Part shown: piece after piece, positions 18,032-27,303 of the stretch
Layout: every line of letters begins with the position of its first letter
Numbering within the stretch: the first letter of the stretch is position 1
Source: JBHOQX01 sp042408595
GTDB taxonomy: Bacteria > Chloroflexota > Chloroflexia > Chloroflexales > Roseiflexaceae
Assembly (NCBI GenBank): GCA_042408595.1
Contig: JBHOQX010000075.1
Location: 1-33,385, forward strand
Length of the DNA stretch: 33,385 nucleotides
Direction of reading: 5' to 3'
Program-made: the position numbers and the translations under genes
Notes under the pieces: generated by a model
Told to the model about the DNA's origin: nothing
Databases searched by the model: none
What the model saw: only the letters and a program-made list of their open reading frames with translations

Positions 18032-19741
18032 ATGTCCGATTCGCTGGAAACGCTCGAACAGCGCGTCGCGCAGGCCGCAACCCCCGAGGAGCAGGTACGC
18101 AGTCGACTCGCACTGTGCGAGGCGCTTGAGCACCGTGACGGTCCGCGGGCGCTGCGCCTGGCGCACGAGGCGAGCGCCATCGCCGCCGGGCTCGACGACC
18201 CGGCGCTCCAGGGGCGCTGCTGGCTTAACCAGGCGGCGCTGCTGTTCGACCAGGGGGCGCTGGCCGATGCGCTGGCGGCCTATGAGCGGGCCGGGGAGCA
18301 ATTCCAACGAGTCGGCGACGACACCGGGCGCGCCGACGCCTTGCGTGGTATGGGGATCGTCTACGAGCGCCTGGACGCCTTCGACCGCGCGCTGGAGTGT
18401 CTAGTCGCCGCGCTGCATCTGTACGAGGCACAGGGCGTGCTCCCATCCAAGGCCCGAACCTTCAACAGCATGGGTGTGGTGTACTCGCGCAGTGGCCGCC
18501 CCGAGGACGGGCTGGCCACCTACGCCCTTGCCTACCGGTTGCATCAACAGCTTGGCAACCGGCTGGACGCAGCGTTCGTGCGCAACAACATGGGGATCAA
18601 CCTCAAGAACCTGGGGCGCTATGCCGAAGCGGAGGAGGCCCTGCTGGAAGCTGCCCGCCTGCTCGACGAAACCGGCTCGGGGTACTACGCTGGCGCGCTC
18701 AGCAACCTGGCGCTGGTGTATGAGCGGCAGGGGCGGCTTGGCGAGGCCGAGGCCGCCCACCGGCAGGCCACGGAGCTGGCCGGACGCCACGGCCTGGCCT
18801 ACCTGGAGAACGAAAGCCGGCTATGCCTGGGCCGCTTCTATCTGGAGCAGGATCGCCTGGCGGACGCCCGGCCGCTGCTCGAGGCGACCCTGGCCTATAG
18901 CAGGACGGCGCAGCTCCCCGCCAAGGAGGCCGAGGCGCATCAGGCGCTGGCCCGGCTGTGCCAGCGCACCGGCGAACTGGCGCAGGCGATCGAGCATCTG
19001 GAGGCTGCCTACCGCCTCGAGCGGCAGGTCTTCAACGAGCAGTCCGACCGCCGGCTGAAGAACATGCAGGTCAGTCTGCAGGTAGAGCAGGCGCGCCGCG
19101 AAGCCGACCTGCAACGGCGTGAGCGCGAAGCCCTGGAACACGCCTACCGCGAGCTCGAAGCGCTGCACGCGGCGTTGCAACAGGCCATGGAGCAGAAGGA
19201 CGCCCTGCTCGCTCGCCTGGAACAGCTGAGCCGAGAGGACGCGCTCACCGGCCTCTTCAACCGGCGCTACCTCGACCAGCGCCTGGCCGAGGAATTCGCC
19301 CGCGCCCGGCGCTACCGTCGCCCGCTGACCGTGGCGATGGTCGATATCGATAATTTCAAGCAGATCAACGACCAATTATCCCATGCGATCGGCGATCAAA
19401 CGCTCAAACAGGTCGCGCAGATTCTGCGCCAGACACTGCGCAAAACCGACATCATTGCACGCTATGGTGGCGAAGAGTTCGCAATAGTGCTATTAGAGGC
19501 CGATATGGAAACTGCGCAGCAGATCTGTCAGAAAGTGCGCGATGTAGTGGAGTCATATCCGTGGCACGCGATTCATCCGGATTTACGCGTCACGGTGTCC
19601 ATCGGGCTTTCGAACGATCTCAGCCTGCCAAACCACGAGAAGCTGCTGGCCGACGCCGACCGCTGGCTGTATCAGGCGAAGGGAAGCGGCAAGAACAAGG
19701 TATGCTGGAGTGGCACTCGCATGCATCCCCCAAGCGCCTAG
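18032..19741 (+). CDS. TPR-repeat GGDEF diguanylate cyclase
   Basis: Predicted cytoplasmic diguanylate cyclase making c-di-GMP from two GTP. The 569-residue protein begins with TPR-type repeats (about residues 10-340; for example YERAGEQFQRVGDDTGRADA and FNSMGVVYSRSGRPEDGLA). A coiled coil follows (about 345-400, QVEQARREADLQRREREA), then a GGDEF domain. The active site is GGEEF at 479-483, with the inhibitory-site motif RKTD at 470-473. DALTGLFNRRYLDQRL and DIDNFKQINDQLSHAIGD are intact. No membrane or receiver domain is present, so TPR-bound partners are the likely input. ATG 18032 follows GGAGG. Codon use shifts to lower GC from about 19330 to 19640. Confidence 0.92.
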   Translation: MSDSLETLEQRVAQAATPEEQVRSRLALCEALEHRDGPRALRLAHEASAIAAGLDDPALQGRCWLNQAALLFDQGALADALAAYERAGEQFQRVGDDTGRADALRGMGIVYERLDAFDRALECLVAALHLYEAQGVLPSKARTFNSMGVVYSRSGRPEDGLATYALAYRLHQQLGNRLDAAFVRNNMGINLKNLGRYAEAEEALLEAARLLDETGSGYYAGALSNLALVYERQGRLGEAEAAHRQATELAGRHGLAYLENESRLCLGRFYLEQDRLADARPLLEATLAYSRTAQLPAKEAEAHQALARLCQRTGELAQAIEHLEAAYRLERQVFNEQSDRRLKNMQVSLQVEQARREADLQRREREALEHAYRELEALHAALQQAMEQKDALLARLEQLSREDALTGLFNRRYLDQRLAEEFARARRYRRPLTVAMVDIDNFKQINDQLSHAIGDQTLKQVAQILRQTLRKTDIIARYGGEEFAIVLLEADMETAQQICQKVRDVVESYPWHAIHPDLRVTVSIGLSNDLSLPNHEKLLADADRWLYQAKGSGKNKVCWSGTRMHPPSA

Positions 19742-19828
19742 CCCCCGCGAGACCGACGCCGGGTGCGCAAGGCATCAACCTTGCGCGCGAGCGCGGCGAT
19801 CCGAACACGGGATAGACAGGAGTTGACC

Positions 19829-21034
19829 ATGCCGACCTCCCCAAAGAAAGTGGTGCTCGCCTACTCAGGTGGGCTGGACACCAGCATCATCGTGCCGTGG
19901 CTCAAGCAGCACTACGGCAACCCGGAGATCATCTGCTACTGCGCCAACCTGGGCCAGGCCGACGAGCTGGCCGGGCTGGAGGCCAAGGCGCTGGCCAGCG
20001 GCGCATCCAAATGCTATGTGGAAGACCTGCGCGAGGAGTTCGTGCGCGATTTTCTCTTCCCGCTCATCCAGTCCGGCGCGATCTACGAGCGCCTCTACAT
20101 GCTCGGCACCGCGATCGCCCGCCCGCTGATCGCCCGCCGCCAGGCCGAGATCGCCCTGCAGGAGGGAGCCGATGCCCTGGCGCACGGCTGCACCGGCAAA
20201 GGCAACGATCAGGTGCGCTTCGAGATCACCTTTATGGCCTTCGCGCCGCACCTCCCTGTCATCGCCCCGTGGCGCGAGTGGAACATCCGCTCGCGCGAGG
20301 ACGCGCTCGAATATGCCGAGGAGCACCACGTCCCGGTCACGGCGACCCTGGCCTCGATCTACAGCCGCGACCGCAACATCTGGCACCTGTCGCACGAGGG
20401 CGGCATGCTGGAGGATCCGTGGAACGAACCGGAGGCGGCGATGTACACCCTCACTGCTGCACCGGAGGCCGCGCCAGACGAGCCGGAGTACGTGGTGATC
20501 GGCTTCGAGGCGGGCGTGCCGGTGAGTGTGGACGGCGAGCGGCTCGGGCCGGTGGCGCTGTTGGAGCGGCTGAACGCGCTCGGCGCGCGCCACGGTATCG
20601 GGCGGGTCGACCTAGTGGAGAACCGGCTGGTCGGCATGAAGAGCCACGGCGTCTACGAGACTCCCGGCGGGACGCTGCTGCGCGTGGCGCATCAGGGGAT
20701 CGAGCAACTGGCGCTCGACCGCGACACGCTCCATTACAAGGACGTCGTCGCCCACCGCTACGCCGAGCTGGTCTACAATGGCCTGTGGTACACGCCGCTG
20801 CGCGAGGCGCTCCAGGCGTTCTTCAGCAGCACGCAGCAGCATGTCACCGGCGAGGCGCGGCTGAAGCTGTACAAGGGGAACGCGATCCTCGTCGGGCGGC
20901 GGGCGGCCAAGTCGCTCTACAATCCTGACATTGCCAGCTTCACGATGGGCGCGAGCTACAACCAGAAGGACGCCGAGGGGTTCATCAGAATTTTCGGCCT
21001 TCCGGTGAAGGTGCGGGCGCTGGTGCATGCGTAA
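19829..21034 (+). CDS. argG: Argininosuccinate synthase
   Basis: Joins citrulline and aspartate with ATP to give argininosuccinate. The 401-residue protein shows the N-type ATP pyrophosphatase loop VVLAYSGGLDTSIIVPWL, LGTAIARPLIARRQAEIA, ALAHGCTGKGNDQVRFE, DRNIWHLSHEGG and LVENRLVGMKSHGVYETPGGT. The length is normal. ATG 19829 follows AGGAG at good spacing. It is separated from the diguanylate cyclase by 87 bases and from argJ by about 235 bases of repeat-rich DNA. Confidence 0.96.
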   Translation: MPTSPKKVVLAYSGGLDTSIIVPWLKQHYGNPEIICYCANLGQADELAGLEAKALASGASKCYVEDLREEFVRDFLFPLIQSGAIYERLYMLGTAIARPLIARRQAEIALQEGADALAHGCTGKGNDQVRFEITFMAFAPHLPVIAPWREWNIRSREDALEYAEEHHVPVTATLASIYSRDRNIWHLSHEGGMLEDPWNEPEAAMYTLTAAPEAAPDEPEYVVIGFEAGVPVSVDGERLGPVALLERLNALGARHGIGRVDLVENRLVGMKSHGVYETPGGTLLRVAHQGIEQLALDRDTLHYKDVVAHRYAELVYNGLWYTPLREALQAFFSSTQQHVTGEARLKLYKGNAILVGRRAAKSLYNPDIASFTMGASYNQKDAEGFIRIFGLPVKVRALVHA

Positions 21035-21120
21035 GTGCAGCGTGCAGTGTCCGGAGATTGTGAACGTTGCACGCTCCCGTGTGCACTGAACGATGATTGC
21101 AACGCAGCACACTGCACGTT
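21035..21120. repeat. Heptamer-type inverted cluster after argG
   Basis: It starts at the base after the argG stop with GTGCAGC, GTGCAGT, followed by inverted copies of the same words (TTGCACGC near 21067, ACTGCACG near 21110). The unit matches that in folC and before folC. Confidence 0.65.
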
Positions 21121-21128
21121 GAACTCTG

Positions 21129-21256
21129 AGAAGCTGTCTGCAACGGGGAAGTTTGGCGGGCGCCGCCCGCCACGACGCCGCTGAGCCGCCGGCCGCGCGG
21201 CGGGGGCTGGGGCCTATGGCCGCCAACATCCCCCGGGAGCGTTTCAGACAGCCTCT
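21129..21256. mobile_element. MITE-like element with imperfect terminal inverted repeats
   Basis: Left end AGAAGCTGTCTGCAACG and right end (reverse complement) AGAGGCTGTCTGAAACG match in 15 of 17 positions. Similarity continues inward as GGAAGTTTGGCGG versus GGGATGTTGGCGG. The 128-bp element has no coding capacity and a very GC-rich core. GAACT occurs on both outer sides (21121-21125 and 21257-21261), a possible target duplication. It ends 12 bases before the argJ start. Confidence 0.6.
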
Positions 21257-21268
21257 GAACTGCACAGG

Positions 21269-22564
21269 GTGGCTACTGTGAACAATATAGAAGCGTTCGC
21301 CCTTGCTCCTGGTTTCCGCGCCATGGCAACGGCCTGCGGGCTGAAGACCAGTAGCGCTATGGCCGCGTCGAGCCTGGACCTGGCGCTGATCGTGGCCGAC
21401 CAGCCATGCGGCGCCGCCGGTGTCTTCACCACCAACCGCGTCAGGGCCGCGCCGGTGCTGTACGACGAGGAGGTGCTGGCCGCCAACCCGGCGAGCGTTC
21501 GCGCGATCATCGCCAACGCCGGCAACGCCAACGCCTGCACCGGCGCCCGCGGCCTCGACGATGCCCGCCGCATGGCCGCGCTGGCCGCCGCGGCGCTGGG
21601 CTGCCGCCCCGATGAAGTGCTGGTGCTCTCGACCGGTGTGATCGGCCGGCACCTCGATATGGCGAAGATCGCGCGCGGGATCGGCGAACTGGCCTCGCCA
21701 CGCGCGCTTCACGGCGCGATCCACGCCGCCCGCGCGATCATGACCACCGACACCCGTCCGAAGATCGCCATGCGGCGGCTGGAAATCGCTGGCCGGGCGA
21801 TCACGATCAGTGGCTTCGCCAAGGGCGCCGGCATGATCCACCCGAACATGGCAACCATGCTGGCGATCGTGACGACCGACATCGCCGCACCGCCGGAGGT
21901 GCTCCGCGCCGCACTGCGTCAGGCTGCCGACCGTAGCTTCAACCGCATCAGCGTGGACGGCGACATGAGCACCAACGACACGCTGCTGCTGCTGGCCTCG
22001 GGGGTGTCCGGTGTTCAACTCGCCACCGGGGGCACAGCGCGCAGCGGGGGCCGGCCCTCCCATGCAGCCGCCGCGCTCCCGGTGCCTGCGGCGGCGACCG
22101 AAACGTTCGTCGACGCGCTCACGGAGGTGTGTATCGACCTGGCGAAGCAGATCGCCCGCGACGGCGAGGGCGCGACCCGCCTGGTGGAGATTCGCGTCAC
22201 CGGCGCGGCCGATGAGGCCCAAGCGTATCTGGTGGCCGACACGATCGCCCGCTCACTGCTGGTCAAGACAGCCATCCACGGCGGCGACCCGAACTGGGGC
22301 CGGATTCTGTGCGCCGCCGGCTACAGCGGCGCGGCGATCGATCCGGCGCGGCTGGCGCTCGCCTTCGGCCCGCCCGACACGGCGGTCGCGGTCGTCGCCG
22401 AGGGGCTGCCGCTGGCCTACGACGAGCCGGCGGCGGCGGCGCGGCTGCGCGAAGACCCGGTGTACGTCCACCTCGACCTGGGGCTCGGCGGCGCGGCGGC
22501 GACAGTCTGGACTTGCGACCTGAGCGCCGAGTACGTGGCGGTCAACGCGCATTACACGACCTGA
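21269..22564 (+). CDS. argJ: Glutamate N-acetyltransferase / ornithine acetyltransferase
   Basis: Moves the acetyl group from N-acetylornithine to glutamate (cyclic route) and in some bacteria also uses acetyl-CoA. The 431-residue precursor self-cleaves before the nucleophile Thr196 in KGAGMIHPNMATMLAIV. LDLALIVADQPCGAAGVFTTNRVRAAPV, IIANAGNANACTG, STGVIG and SVDGDMSTNDTLLLL are present. An extra Ala/Gly-rich loop follows LLLASGVSGV (about residues 252-272). GTG 21269 gives the family N-terminus; GTG 21278 is possible and neither has a strong ribosome site. Whether it is mono- or bifunctional cannot be told, but a GNAT synthase in the same cluster fits a monofunctional enzyme. Confidence 0.93.
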   Translation: MATVNNIEAFALAPGFRAMATACGLKTSSAMAASSLDLALIVADQPCGAAGVFTTNRVRAAPVLYDEEVLAANPASVRAIIANAGNANACTGARGLDDARRMAALAAAALGCRPDEVLVLSTGVIGRHLDMAKIARGIGELASPRALHGAIHAARAIMTTDTRPKIAMRRLEIAGRAITISGFAKGAGMIHPNMATMLAIVTTDIAAPPEVLRAALRQAADRSFNRISVDGDMSTNDTLLLLASGVSGVQLATGGTARSGGRPSHAAAALPVPAAATETFVDALTEVCIDLAKQIARDGEGATRLVEIRVTGAADEAQAYLVADTIARSLLVKTAIHGGDPNWGRILCAAGYSGAAIDPARLALAFGPPDTAVAVVAEGLPLAYDEPAAAARLREDPVYVHLDLGLGGAAATVWTCDLSAEYVAVNAHYTT

Positions 22565-22579
22565 CTCACGGGCAGGGAC

Positions 22580-25402
22580 ATGGCAGCGCCGGAGCGACAT
22601 AGCGGTAGATGGGTCCCACCCCCTGAAGCGCGAACGGCGCGGCTGGTGGAGGCTGCGCGCCGTGCCCTGGCCCGACTATGGCCACCGCTGGCGTACCTTG
22701 GATTGACGCTCGCGCTCACCTGGCCACTGGCGATCCATCTTGGAGATACCCTGCCGGGGGTTGGCGACCCGCAACTGCTCCGCTGGATTCTGGCCTGGGA
22801 TACGCATGCGCTGGCGACCAACCCGCTCCGCGTCTTCGACGCGCCGATTTTCTTTCCATATCCGGGCACGCTGGCTTATAGCGATCACTTGCTGCCCCTT
22901 GCGCTGCTGACCGCCCCTATCACCCGAGTCACCGGCGATGCGACACCGGCGTTCAATCTCCTGCTGCTATCGAGCTTTGTCGCTGCGGGTTGGGGGGTCT
23001 ACATGCTGGTGCGAGGAACCGTCGGCCCTGGCGGGGGAGAGTCCTGGGCAGCCTTCATCGCTGGTGCGGGGTTCGCTTTCTCCTCCTTTCGTTATGCGCA
23101 CTATGGGCATCTGCAGATGCTGCAGATCTGTTGGCTACCGTGGGCGCTGGCCTTCCTGCAGCGCCTGGTGCGTCCTGTGGCGCAAGGCGGCGGGCGCTGG
23201 CGCGATGCCGTGTTGTTTGGCGTCACGACGGCGCTGCAATGCAGCAGCGCCGTGTACTCTGCCTTTTTCGCAGCGCTGGTGCTCGGCGTGTATACGCTCC
23301 TCTGGGCGCTCCGTGCCCTCTGGCAACGCACGCGCCATGGCGCGCCGCTGCCATGGCGTGCGTTCGGGCTGGCGTTGCTGGGCGGCGCCCTGGCGATCGC
23401 GCTGGTGGGGCCCCTGCTGCTACCCTACGTACATGTCTATCGCACGCTCGGGATTGTGCGTTCGATCCGCGAACTGGACAACTGGTCGGCCCCACTCTCC
23501 GCCTATCTCTCGGTCGCGCCGGGCAACCTGCTCTACGGGCGGCTGTTCCCCAAGCGCGTCGGGCTGGGCGAGCTGGTGCTGTTTCCGGGGGTGATCGGGT
23601 CATCGCTCGCGGGGATGGCACTGGCGCTCCGCCGGCCGCATCGGGTAGATGCCCCGGAGCGCACCCCGGTTCCCGCCCGCACGTTCTGGCTGCTCGTCGC
23701 CATTCTTGGCCTGCTGCTCTCCTTCGGCACCGGTGTGCGTGTTGAACGCGGTGGACCAACCTGGCCTGTGCCGCTGCCATACAGCGCGCTCTACCAGCTG
23801 ATGCCCGGCTTTGCGGCGCTGCGTGTGCCGGCCCGCTGGGGTGTCCTGGTCACGCTGGCGGTATCCGTGCTCGCCGGCATCGCCCTTGCTCGCCTGCTGC
23901 CGCGCCTTCGCCCGGGTGCGCGCGCGCCGCTCGCCGCCCTGGCCCTGGCCGGCGTGCTGGCGGAACACGTCGTTCTGCCGGTGCCGATGGTCGCCAACAC
24001 GCCGGCGCCGCCTGTCTACACCTGGCTGGGGGCGCAGCCGGATGTCAGCGTCGTGCTGGAATTGCCGGTCGGGCGAACGCCGCGCGGCGCTGAGGTGCAG
24101 CGCATCATGCAGCGCCAGTCGTACCAGCCGCTGCATTGGAAACAGCTTCCGGTGGCATTCAGCGGGCTGATCCCATTTGGCATGACCGATCTGCTGGCAC
24201 AGGTGCAGCGCTTGCCCGATGCCGACACGTTGCGCTATCTACAATTGCTCGGCGTGGATACGCTGGTCATTCACACGGCCGAGTACCAACCGACAGCGCT
24301 TCGTGAGCTGCTCGCCGGGCTGGATTCGTCCGGCGTGGCCAGCCGCGCCGCGACGCTCGACGGCGCGCTGGTCTATGCCGTGCACGCGCCGCGCGATGGC
24401 GCGCTGGACATCCCGCCCGGCGCGACGGTCTACCTCAGCGGCGACGAGCGCGCGCCGGGGATACTGGTGCTGGCGCTGGCGCGCCGCTGGCATGAGCAGG
24501 GGGCGCAACTGTTTGGCCCCAGGCGGGTGCGCTACTATGGGGCACTCCGCACACCGCACCCCGGCCAGGTGTTCGCCTATGGCCTGCTGGACGCCGATGA
24601 GGACCCTGTGCCCCACGGGTTCGCCACGAACGACCTGCGCTGGCGTTCCAACGGGCTGGCGTTCTATGCTGGCGACCCGGCGTTGCGCGCCAATCTCGAA
24701 CTGGGCAGGGTTCCAGCCGGCGCGTTCCATCCGGCCTATCCCGCCGCGCTCACCCTGCGGGTGGGGCCAACGGCGCTCCAGGCGGGCGATCGGCGCGTCG
24801 AATGGACGCAGCCGCTCGATCGGGCTTGGCTAGAACTCGATGTGGCGAGCCTGGACGCGGAGACGCTGCATATGAATGAACGTTCGGTGCCGCTTCCTCC
24901 AGGCCGTACCACCATCGCGCTCGCGGCCCCGCTGGGCCAGGAGCTCGCCCTCCGCGCCCGGGAAGGGCGGGTGGCGCTGCTGCGCTGTCGGGTGCGGGCG
25001 ACCGCGCCTGCCAGCAGCGCTCCAACGCCGCGGCCGGTGCTCGCTGCCACGGCGCGCTTCGATGGCTCACGGCTGGTCGTTCAGGCATCGGTCGCGGCGA
25101 CCCCGGCGCTGCGGCTGGAGGTACGCGGCGCCGCGGCCTACGACGACCGGCCGGTGCGGCTGGTGGCCGGCATCCAAAGCGTGCCGCCCGACGGCGGCGT
25201 GACGTTCGACGTAGATCTGCTGGATGGTCGCGCGCCATGGGTGCAGGCGCGGGCGGCGCCGGTCGATGGGCGCTACAACGCCTATCTCGCCGCGCCGGTA
25301 GATCGCGGCGGGCCGGGTGTGCCGGTCGCCCAGTTTAGCATTCAGAAGGGGCGTATCGTCGACCCGCAGGCGGTGCCGCTGCCGCTTGCCGAGCTGCGCT
25401 AG
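22580..25402 (+). CDS. Polytopic membrane protein, GT-C glycosyltransferase-like
   Basis: Function not recognised with certainty. The 940-residue protein has an N-terminal half (about residues 30-460) with around ten hydrophobic segments, starting WPPLAYLGLTLALTWPLAI. It is followed by the loop GVGDPQLLRWILAWD and DAPIFFPYPGTLAYSDHLL, a layout seen in GT-C type glycosyltransferases and related hypothetical proteins. The C-terminal half (about 470-940) is soluble and beta-rich, predicted outside the cytoplasm. ATG 22580 begins 15 bases after the argJ stop and argH begins 33 bases after its end, so it is probably co-transcribed with arginine genes. No link to arginine synthesis is evident. The GC and codon pattern is slightly more relaxed than in argJ and argH. 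Confidence 0.7.
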   Translation: MAAPERHSGRWVPPPEARTARLVEAARRALARLWPPLAYLGLTLALTWPLAIHLGDTLPGVGDPQLLRWILAWDTHALATNPLRVFDAPIFFPYPGTLAYSDHLLPLALLTAPITRVTGDATPAFNLLLLSSFVAAGWGVYMLVRGTVGPGGGESWAAFIAGAGFAFSSFRYAHYGHLQMLQICWLPWALAFLQRLVRPVAQGGGRWRDAVLFGVTTALQCSSAVYSAFFAALVLGVYTLLWALRALWQRTRHGAPLPWRAFGLALLGGALAIALVGPLLLPYVHVYRTLGIVRSIRELDNWSAPLSAYLSVAPGNLLYGRLFPKRVGLGELVLFPGVIGSSLAGMALALRRPHRVDAPERTPVPARTFWLLVAILGLLLSFGTGVRVERGGPTWPVPLPYSALYQLMPGFAALRVPARWGVLVTLAVSVLAGIALARLLPRLRPGARAPLAALALAGVLAEHVVLPVPMVANTPAPPVYTWLGAQPDVSVVLELPVGRTPRGAEVQRIMQRQSYQPLHWKQLPVAFSGLIPFGMTDLLAQVQRLPDADTLRYLQLLGVDTLVIHTAEYQPTALRELLAGLDSSGVASRAATLDGALVYAVHAPRDGALDIPPGATVYLSGDERAPGILVLALARRWHEQGAQLFGPRRVRYYGALRTPHPGQVFAYGLLDADEDPVPHGFATNDLRWRSNGLAFYAGDPALRANLELGRVPAGAFHPAYPAALTLRVGPTALQAGDRRVEWTQPLDRAWLELDVASLDAETLHMNERSVPLPPGRTTIALAAPLGQELALRAREGRVALLRCRVRATAPASSAPTPRPVLAATARFDGSRLVVQASVAATPALRLEVRGAAAYDDRPVRLVAGIQSVPPDGGVTFDVDLLDGRAPWVQARAAPVDGRYNAYLAAPVDRGGPGVPVAQFSIQKGRIVDPQAVPLPLAELR

Positions 25403-25435
25403 CCGTGTGTCGCTGGCAGACAAAGGGAGGAGTGC

Positions 25436-26821
25436 ATGTGGGGCGGGCGTTTCACCGGCGCGCTTGACGAACGCATGGCGCGCTTCAACAACTCGTATCC
25501 GTTCGACTCGCGGATGTGGGACGAGGACATCCGCGGCAGCATGGCCTGGGCGCGCCAGCTCGCCGCGGCGGGTGTGCTCACCGCCGCCGAGCGCGACACA
25601 CTGCTGCGCGGGCTGGAGCAGGTGCGCGCCGAGTTCGCCGGCGGGCGATTCCAGCCGCAGCCGGACGACGAAGATATCCACACCGCTGTCGAGCGGCGGC
25701 TGGGCGAGCTCGTCGGCCCGGTGGCCGGCAAGCTGCATACCGGCCGCTCCCGCAACGACCAGGTGGCGACCGACGCGCGCCTCTGGACGCTCGGCGCGAT
25801 CGGGCGGGTCGACGCCGCGCTGCGCGAGCTGCAAGCCGCGCTGCTGGCCCAGGCCGAGGCCGCCGGCGACGCGCTGATGCCCGGTTACACCCACCTCCAG
25901 CGCGCCCAGCCGGTGCTGCTGGCGCACTGGCTGCTGGCGCACTTCTGGCCGTTCCAGCGTGACCGGGCGCGCCTGGCGGACTGCGCCCGCCGAACGGCCG
26001 TCCTTCCGCTCGGCTCCGGGGCGCTGGCCGGCACGCCGCTGCGCATCGACCGCAGCGCGCTCGCCGCCGACCTCGGCTTCGCCGCCGTCTCGCCGAACAG
26101 CATCGATGCGGTGAGCGACCGCGATTTCGCCGCCGAGTTCCTGTGCTGCGCCGCGCTGATCGGCGTGCACCTCAGCCGCCTGGCCGAGGATCTGATCCTC
26201 TACAGCACCAGCGAGTTCGGCTTTGTGACGCTGGACGACGCCTACGCCACCGGCTCCAGCCTGATGCCGCAAAAGAAAAACCCCGACTCGTTCGAATTGC
26301 TGCGCGGCAAGTCGGGCCGGCTGGTCGGCCACCTCGTCGCCCTGCTGACGGTGCTCAAGGGCCTGCCCTCGGCCTACGACAAAGACCTGCAGGAGGACAA
26401 AGAGCCGCTGTTCGACGCCGCCGACACGCTCGAACTGGCGCTGCCGGTCGCGGCCGGCGCCGTGGCGACCGCGCGCTTCCACCCGGAGCGGATGCGCGCC
26501 GCGCTAGACGACGCCATGCTCGCCACCGACCTGGCCGACTACCTGGTGGAGCGAGGGGTGCCGTTCCGCGCGGCGCACCGCGCCGCCGGGGGGCTGGTGC
26601 GCGAGGCCGAGGCGCGCGGCGTGGCCCTGCCGGCGCTCCCGGCCGAGGCGTTCGCGGCGGCGCATCCGGCCTTCGGCGCGGATGTACAGGCGGTGTTCGA
26701 TGTCGCCCGCTCGGCAGCGGCGCGGGCCGTACCCGGTGGGACGGCCCCGGCGGCGGTACGGGCGCAGATCGCCCAGGCGAAGGCGTGCCTGGCGGTGGGC
26801 GCGGGATCGGTGGAGCCGTGA
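25436..26821 (+). CDS. argH: Argininosuccinate lyase
   Basis: Splits argininosuccinate into arginine and fumarate, the last step. The 461-residue protein of the fumarase/aspartase superfamily has MWGGRFTGALDERMARFNNS, KLHTGRSRNDQVATDARLW, MPGYTHLQRAQPVLLAHWLLA, and the signature loop GSSLMPQKKNPDSFELLRGK with the catalytic Ser at 274/275. ATG 25436 follows GGGAGGAG. It closes the arginine block; no terminator hairpin with a T-tract was seen right after it. Confidence 0.96.
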   Translation: MWGGRFTGALDERMARFNNSYPFDSRMWDEDIRGSMAWARQLAAAGVLTAAERDTLLRGLEQVRAEFAGGRFQPQPDDEDIHTAVERRLGELVGPVAGKLHTGRSRNDQVATDARLWTLGAIGRVDAALRELQAALLAQAEAAGDALMPGYTHLQRAQPVLLAHWLLAHFWPFQRDRARLADCARRTAVLPLGSGALAGTPLRIDRSALAADLGFAAVSPNSIDAVSDRDFAAEFLCCAALIGVHLSRLAEDLILYSTSEFGFVTLDDAYATGSSLMPQKKNPDSFELLRGKSGRLVGHLVALLTVLKGLPSAYDKDLQEDKEPLFDAADTLELALPVAAGAVATARFHPERMRAALDDAMLATDLADYLVERGVPFRAAHRAAGGLVREAEARGVALPALPAEAFAAAHPAFGADVQAVFDVARSAAARAVPGGTAPAAVRAQIAQAKACLAVGAGSVEP

Positions 26822-27077
26822 TGTGTCTGGACAGGGTATAGGGGTATCGCCGGGCTGCCTGGCTGGCCCTCGAATTCAGCCACGATCGCATATAGGAACA
26901 GGTTCAGTAACCCAGGCTCCACCCGCATGCGATTGCCAGGGCTCTGGGAAACATCGGCGTGGCAGCACAGCGGTTGCGGACGAATTCAAAGCCGCTCCCG
27001 GGCTCCCTGGTCCCGGGATCATTGTCTCGAGGCACCGCAGCGCGCAAGACTATCTCCGGCTGGACTCGCTGAGAGTG

Positions 27078-27104
27078 TGGGACATCGTCCAGAACGATGT
27101 CCCA
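27078..27104. repeat. Perfect 11-bp inverted repeat in a non-coding stretch
   Basis: TGGGACATCGT (27078-27088), loop CCAGA, ACGATGTCCCA (27094-27104). No T-run follows on either strand, so it is not a standard terminator. It lies between argH and a pseudogene. The rest of 26822-27300 shows no intact gene. Confidence 0.7.
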
Positions 27105-27303
27105 GATTTGATTTGGTTGAGCCATGGGTTGTGCCAGATGAGGGATGATGACCCACACCACACATTGCCATCTTTAACTCGCCCGACCAGGAGCCGCAGC
27201 ACCAGTGGCGCTATGATATTCAAATGCGCACGTTCGAGATTGCATGCCCTTTCTTCTCGGAAAGTTGCGCGGTGCGTGTCCGCGCGAGGATAAGCACAAA
27301 GCG

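Noticed and set aside
27078..27104. Terminator for argH
   Set aside because: Stem is good but no T-run follows and it is over 250 bases past the argH stop.
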